Below, one piece after another: positions 5,184 to 6,437 of a stretch of 6,437 nucleotides of DNA. Position 1 is the first letter of the stretch. Each line of letters begins with the position of its first letter. The stretch covers positions 1,289-7,725 of the forward strand of contig DPHR01000045.1 in the NCBI GenBank assembly GCA_003522945.1, in the 5' to 3' direction. Both the position numbers and the translations under genes were made by a program. The notes beneath the pieces were generated by a model, which had not been told where the DNA came from, made no database searches, and saw only the letters and a list, made by a program, of their open reading frames with translations. The stretch comes from Clostridiales bacterium (lineage in GTDB: Bacteria; Bacillota; Clostridia; Oscillospirales; Oscillospiraceae).

Positions 5184-5227
5184 CAAAAGTTTATTGTATG
5201 CTTCTAATACTAAGACGGCGGCACCGG

Positions 5228-5269
5228 AAAAAAAGTTCCGGAAAGAGAGACTCTTTTCGGAACTTTTTT
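5228..5269 (-). terminator. Long hairpin terminator after proS-tautomerase
   Basis: AAAAAAGTTCCG (5269-5258) pairs with CGGAACTTTTTT (5240-5229); after one mismatch AAAGAG pairs with CTCTTT around a three-base loop, for about 18 pairs. A T-run closes it on the minus strand and, because of symmetry, on the plus strand too. It begins about 5 nt after the tautomerase stop. Confidence 0.92.
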
Positions 5270-5274
5270 CAAGA

Positions 5275-5493
5275 TTATTCGCTGCGGACGTACTGGATGT
5301 CCGGCTTTTCGAGAATTTCCGGACGCACGACGGTCTCGTCCCACGCCTCGGGCTCGATCTCCTCGATGCTGACGGAGACCCACGCCTTGTCCGCGTGGAG
5401 ATACCGGGCGGCATCGTCCGCGACGGCGCGGGCGAAGGCACGTTTTTCTTCCTCGCTCCGGCCCGGCCAGAGCTTCACGGCGATGTGCGGCAT
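5275..5493 (-). CDS. PptA/4-oxalocrotonate-type tautomerase family protein
   Basis: A cytoplasmic keto-enol tautomerase-like protein; the physiological substrate cannot be told. The 72-residue product begins MPHIAVKLWPGRSEEEK. Removal of Met would expose the catalytic Pro-1 that defines the superfamily. In mature numbering Arg11 is kept as in 4-oxalocrotonate tautomerase, Arg39 is replaced by Ser, and Trp50 (EPEAW) sits where 4-OT has Phe50. The MPHI start, the missing Arg39 and the PE-x-W motif resemble E. coli PptA/YdcE more than 4-OT itself. The ATG overlaps the proS stop by one base (TGATG), with only a GGGGCG-like site ahead, so translation is probably coupled to proS. The longer open frame upstream overlaps proS and is unlikely. 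Confidence 0.85.
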   Translation of the reverse strand: MPHIAVKLWPGRSEEEKRAFARAVADDAARYLHADKAWVSVSIEEIEPEAWDETVVRPEILEKPDIQYVRSE

Positions 5494-6437
5494 CAGTACG
5501 CCACGCCCCAGTAGATCATGTGCTTCGCCGGCTTGCCGCAGATGGGGCAGGTGTCGGCCAGATGCTCCTGATGAAGCGGCATGCAGCGGCTGGACATGCC
5601 GGCCTGCTCCTTCATCTTCATCTCGCACGCAAGCTCGCCGCACCACATGGTCTTGATGAAGCCGCCCTTTTCCTCCTGGATCTTCTTCGCCTCTTCGAGC
5701 GAGTAGGCAGGGTAGGTGTGCTCTTCCATGTTGGCCTTCGCCTTTTCATAGAGGGACTTCTGCACGGCGTCGAGCAGCTCGGGGACCTTTGTATCCAGCT
5801 CGTCGAGCGAGAGGAAGAGCTTCTCACGGTCGTCGCGCCGCACGGCGACGCACTGGTTGTTCTCGATGTCCTTCGGGCCGATCTCGATGCGCAGCGGCAC
5901 GCCCTTCATTTCCCAGTTGGCAAACTTCCAGCCGGGGGAGTTGTCGGTAAAGTCACCCTTGACGCGCAGCCCCAGCTTGGCGAGCCGGTCCACAAGCTCC
6001 TGCGCCTTTTCGAGCACGCCGGGCTTATGCTGCGCGATGGGGAGGACGATGACCTGAATGGGGGCAATCTTCGGGGGAAGCACAAGACCGTTGTTGTCGC
6101 CGTGCGCCATGATGACCGCGCCGATCATGCGCGTCGTGGAGCCCCAGGACGTCTGGAACGGATACTGCACCTTGTTGTCGCGCCCGGTGAACGTGACGTT
6201 ATAGGCACGGGAGAACTTGTCGCCGAAGTAGTGGGACGTTGCGCCCTGCAGCGCCTTGTGGTCCTTCATCATGCACTCGCAGGTGTAGGTGGCCTCCGCG
6301 CCGGCGAACTTTTCCTTCTCGGTCTTGCGGCCGGGGACAACGGGGATGGCGAGGACGTTCTCAAAGAAATCGGCGTAGCACTTGAGCTGCTGCGCGGTCT
6401 CGGCCTCGGCCTCCTCGGCGGTCTCGTGGATGGTGTG
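5493..6437 (-). CDS. proS: Prolyl-tRNA synthetase, archaeal/eukaryotic-type (partial, N-terminus outside window)
   Basis: Class II aminoacyl-tRNA synthetase charging tRNA-Pro with proline in the cytoplasm. The frame is open to the window edge, so the 314 visible residues are the C-terminal part of a protein usually about 475-480 long. Visible are the catalytic segment HTIHETAEEAEAET, the GATSHYFGDKFS strand, motif 3 (TSWGSTTRMIGAVIMAHGD with its Arg, then GLVLPP), the anticodon-binding domain (about 123-225), and the C-terminal zinc-binding domain with Cys266, Cys271, Cys285, Cys297 and Cys300 in WCGELAC, RCMPL and CPIC. It ends in Tyr, as this form does. There is no long editing insert between motifs 2 and 3 in the visible part. 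The internal ATGs near 6272 are inside the catalytic domain and not starts. Confidence 0.97.
   Translation of the reverse strand, partial: HTIHETAEEAEAETAQQLKCYADFFENVLAIPVVPGRKTEKEKFAGAEATYTCECMMKDHKALQGATSHYFGDKFSRAYNVTFTGRDNKVQYPFQTSWGSTTRMIGAVIMAHGDNNGLVLPPKIAPIQVIVLPIAQHKPGVLEKAQELVDRLAKLGLRVKGDFTDNSPGWKFANWEMKGVPLRIEIGPKDIENNQCVAVRRDDREKLFLSLDELDTKVPELLDAVQKSLYEKAKANMEEHTYPAYSLEEAKKIQEEKGGFIKTMWCGELACEMKMKEQAGMSSRCMPLHQEHLADTCPICGKPAKHMIYWGVAY

Noticed and set aside
5193..5198. TACAAT as the -10 element of the DUF4349 gene
   Set aside because: No acceptable -35 at 16-18 bp, and the start site would fall almost on the ribosome binding site; kept only as a remark in the gene entry.
4434..5207. 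Plus-strand frame of 257 codons opposite the DUF4349 gene
   Set aside because: No domain, no ribosome binding site, and the opposite strand encodes a complete lipoprotein with signal peptide and terminator.

Overview
The window is a housekeeping segment of a moderately GC-rich, low-spacer bacterial chromosome, and every gene I can support lies on the minus strand. Gene order rpmG-secE-nusG-rplK-rplA, AGGAGG-type ribosome binding sites, a four-cysteine L33, a short NusG, a DUF4349 lipoprotein and an archaeal/eukaryotic-type ProRS point to the Bacillota, most likely class Clostridia (an Oscillospiraceae-like gut organism). That placement is inference from gene content and style; no rRNA or marker search was possible.

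Reading in the direction of transcription (high to low coordinates): (1) 6437-5275, the C-terminal two thirds of prolyl-tRNA synthetase (proS, start outside the window), overlapping by one base a 72-residue PptA/4-oxalocrotonate-type tautomerase, closed by a long hairpin terminator at 5228-5269. (2) 5168-4059, a single DUF4349 lipoprotein with one C-terminal membrane helix and a Lys/Ala/Arg-rich cytoplasmic tail, closed by a perfect 10-bp GC stem terminator. (3) 3956-1581, the ribosomal/secretion/transcription operon: a near-consensus promoter flanked by an inverted repeat, a ~104-nt leader holding a possible 25-codon upstream ORF and a GC-rich hairpin, then rpmG (L33, 54 aa), secE, nusG, rplK (L11), rplA (L1), closed by a symmetric hairpin terminator. 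Between rplK and rplA the mRNA carries a copy of the L1-binding part of 23S rRNA helix 77, the expected L1 feedback site. (4) 1493-78, a membrane-anchored HtrA/DegP-like serine protease with one PDZ domain and its own weak promoter, followed by a hairpin whose T-run faces a gene coming from the left on the plus strand.

I found no mobile element, CRISPR array, tRNA or rRNA, and no clear sign of a new multi-gene system. The items most worth following are regulatory: the L1 mimic, the inverted repeat around the rpmG promoter, the leader ORF overlapping the rpmG start codon, and the ending of the operon after rplA without rplJ-rplL.
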